Source: Salinisphaera sp. G21_0
GTDB lineage: Bacteria > Pseudomonadota > Gammaproteobacteria > Pseudomonadales > Endozoicomonadaceae
Length of the DNA: 64,000 nt
Reading direction: 5' to 3'
NCBI RefSeq assembly: GCF_017744115.1
Contig: NZ_JAGHQW010000022.1
Coordinates: 1 to 64,000, forward strand
A program made the position numbers and the translations under genes. This document shows positions 63,688 to 64,000 of the stretch, piece by piece. The number at the start of each line of letters is the position of its first letter. The first letter of the stretch is position 1. The notes beneath the pieces are model-generated. The model did not search any database, was not told where the DNA came from, and saw only the letters and a program-made list of their open reading frames with translations.

Positions 63688-64000
63688 TTAAATCGGATTG
63701 ATCAACCCGATAGCAGGAAAATTTCCCGAATCGCCCGGCAGCACCCGGGGCATGGCCCAAAGAGTTCTTCCCGCTTGTTCCAGGATAAAGTGGGTGCCAG
63801 TCTGGCCTGAAGCAACGGCCGGATTTAACGTAGACCCGCCGATCAAGTACGACAAACTCCAATGGGGCTGTCTGAGAATAGACGGCCCTGTTGCGGTAAC
63901 AGTAAATTCCGGGCAGCCTCCAAGTGAACGGCTTTCAATCCGAGTTGTCCAATGCTGGAAGTTAGTTACTTTTTGCCAGGGAACAACAGCAATGCAAGCG
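63688..64000 (-). CDS. C-terminal fragment of an unknown protein running off the window
   Basis: On the minus strand one frame is open from the window edge to a TAA at 63688-63690, giving 103 residues with no start inside. The sequence (WQKVTNFQHWTTRIESRS, GGCPEFTVTATGP, HFILEQAGRTLWAMPRVLPG, ending FPAIGLINPI) looks like a globular, beta-rich protein end and uses codons with fewer A/T third positions than the adjacent Ser-rich genes. Not recognised. A competing open frame at 63611-63862 overlaps it and reads less naturally. Confidence 0.55.
   Translation of the reverse strand, partial: ACIAVVPWQKVTNFQHWTTRIESRSLGGCPEFTVTATGPSILRQPHWSLSYLIGGSTLNPAVASGQTGTHFILEQAGRTLWAMPRVLPGDSGNFPAIGLINPI

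Noticed and set aside
63611-63862. 83-codon minus-strand ORF at the right edge
   Set aside because: It overlaps the more protein-like partial frame ending at 63688 and ends in translated spacer sequence.

Overview
The window looks like chromosomal DNA of a marine gammaproteobacterium, most likely an Endozoicomonas-type member of the Oceanospirillales/Pseudomonadales side of the class. This is inference. The housekeeping proteins (DnaB, BioBFHCD, ThiI, GlnA, NtrB/NtrC, SecB, GpmI, PiT, ArgE/ArgA) are clearly gammaproteobacterial. The order thiI / glnA / DUF4124 / ntrB / ntrC / trmL / secB / yibN-type rhodanese / gpmI follows the Pseudomonas arrangement as I recall it. Several large, serine-rich or repeat-rich proteins of unknown family are scattered between the housekeeping blocks, as expected in a host-associated bacterium. 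There is no rRNA, tRNA, CRISPR array or intact transposase that I can support.

Layout. 1-0.6 kb: a fragment of an Ala/Ser/Thr-rich gene with a duplicated segment and a G12 tract. 0.9-9.2 kb: dnaB, srkA and comF (both minus), then a tightly coupled biotin operon bioB-bioF-bioH-bioC-bioD. 9.2-15 kb: two paralogous FadE/DmdC-type acyl-CoA dehydrogenases, the first behind a PsrA-like palindrome, separated by a small membrane protein and a DUF3943 protein. 15-18.4 kb: a 270-bp MITE-like palindromic element, a secreted two-module ricin-type lectin, and a 597-aa unknown protein. 18.5-27.2 kb: an orphan GspE/PilB-type ATPase with a CYTH phosphatase, phosphate uptake (DUF47 + PiT), arginine biosynthesis (argE, argA) and a DUF2057 protein. 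27.3-30.1 kb: a 919-aa AT-rich protein with two hydrophobic stretches. 30.3-38.2 kb: folA, thiI and the nitrogen-control genes glnA, DUF4124, glnL, glnG, with sigma-54 and NtrC sites visible. 38.3-46.5 kb: a chaperone-usher fimbrial island inserted between glnG and trmL. 47.2-51.3 kb: trmL, DUF29, secB, rhodanese, gpmI. 51.3-64 kb: an accessory region with fklB, the cystine transporter tcyP and five proteins of unknown family.

How the genes work together. BioC and BioH make and release the pimeloyl-ACP precursor, and BioF, BioD and BioB finish biotin. GlnL/GlnG (NtrB/NtrC) should activate glnA through the sigma-54 promoter, and a near-perfect NtrC box in front of glnL suggests feedback on the regulators. 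The fimbrial genes supply a pilin, a chaperone, an usher and two or three further subunits that share a C-terminal strand.

The most unusual item is the 1539-aa protein at 52843-57462. It has at least 23 tandem 37/38-residue Cys-Cys repeats followed by a C-terminal domain carrying the three sequence motifs of a polymerase-beta-type nucleotidyltransferase. I do not recognise this architecture. Next to it lie a 318-aa unknown protein and a tandem pair of paralogous Ser-rich proteins.
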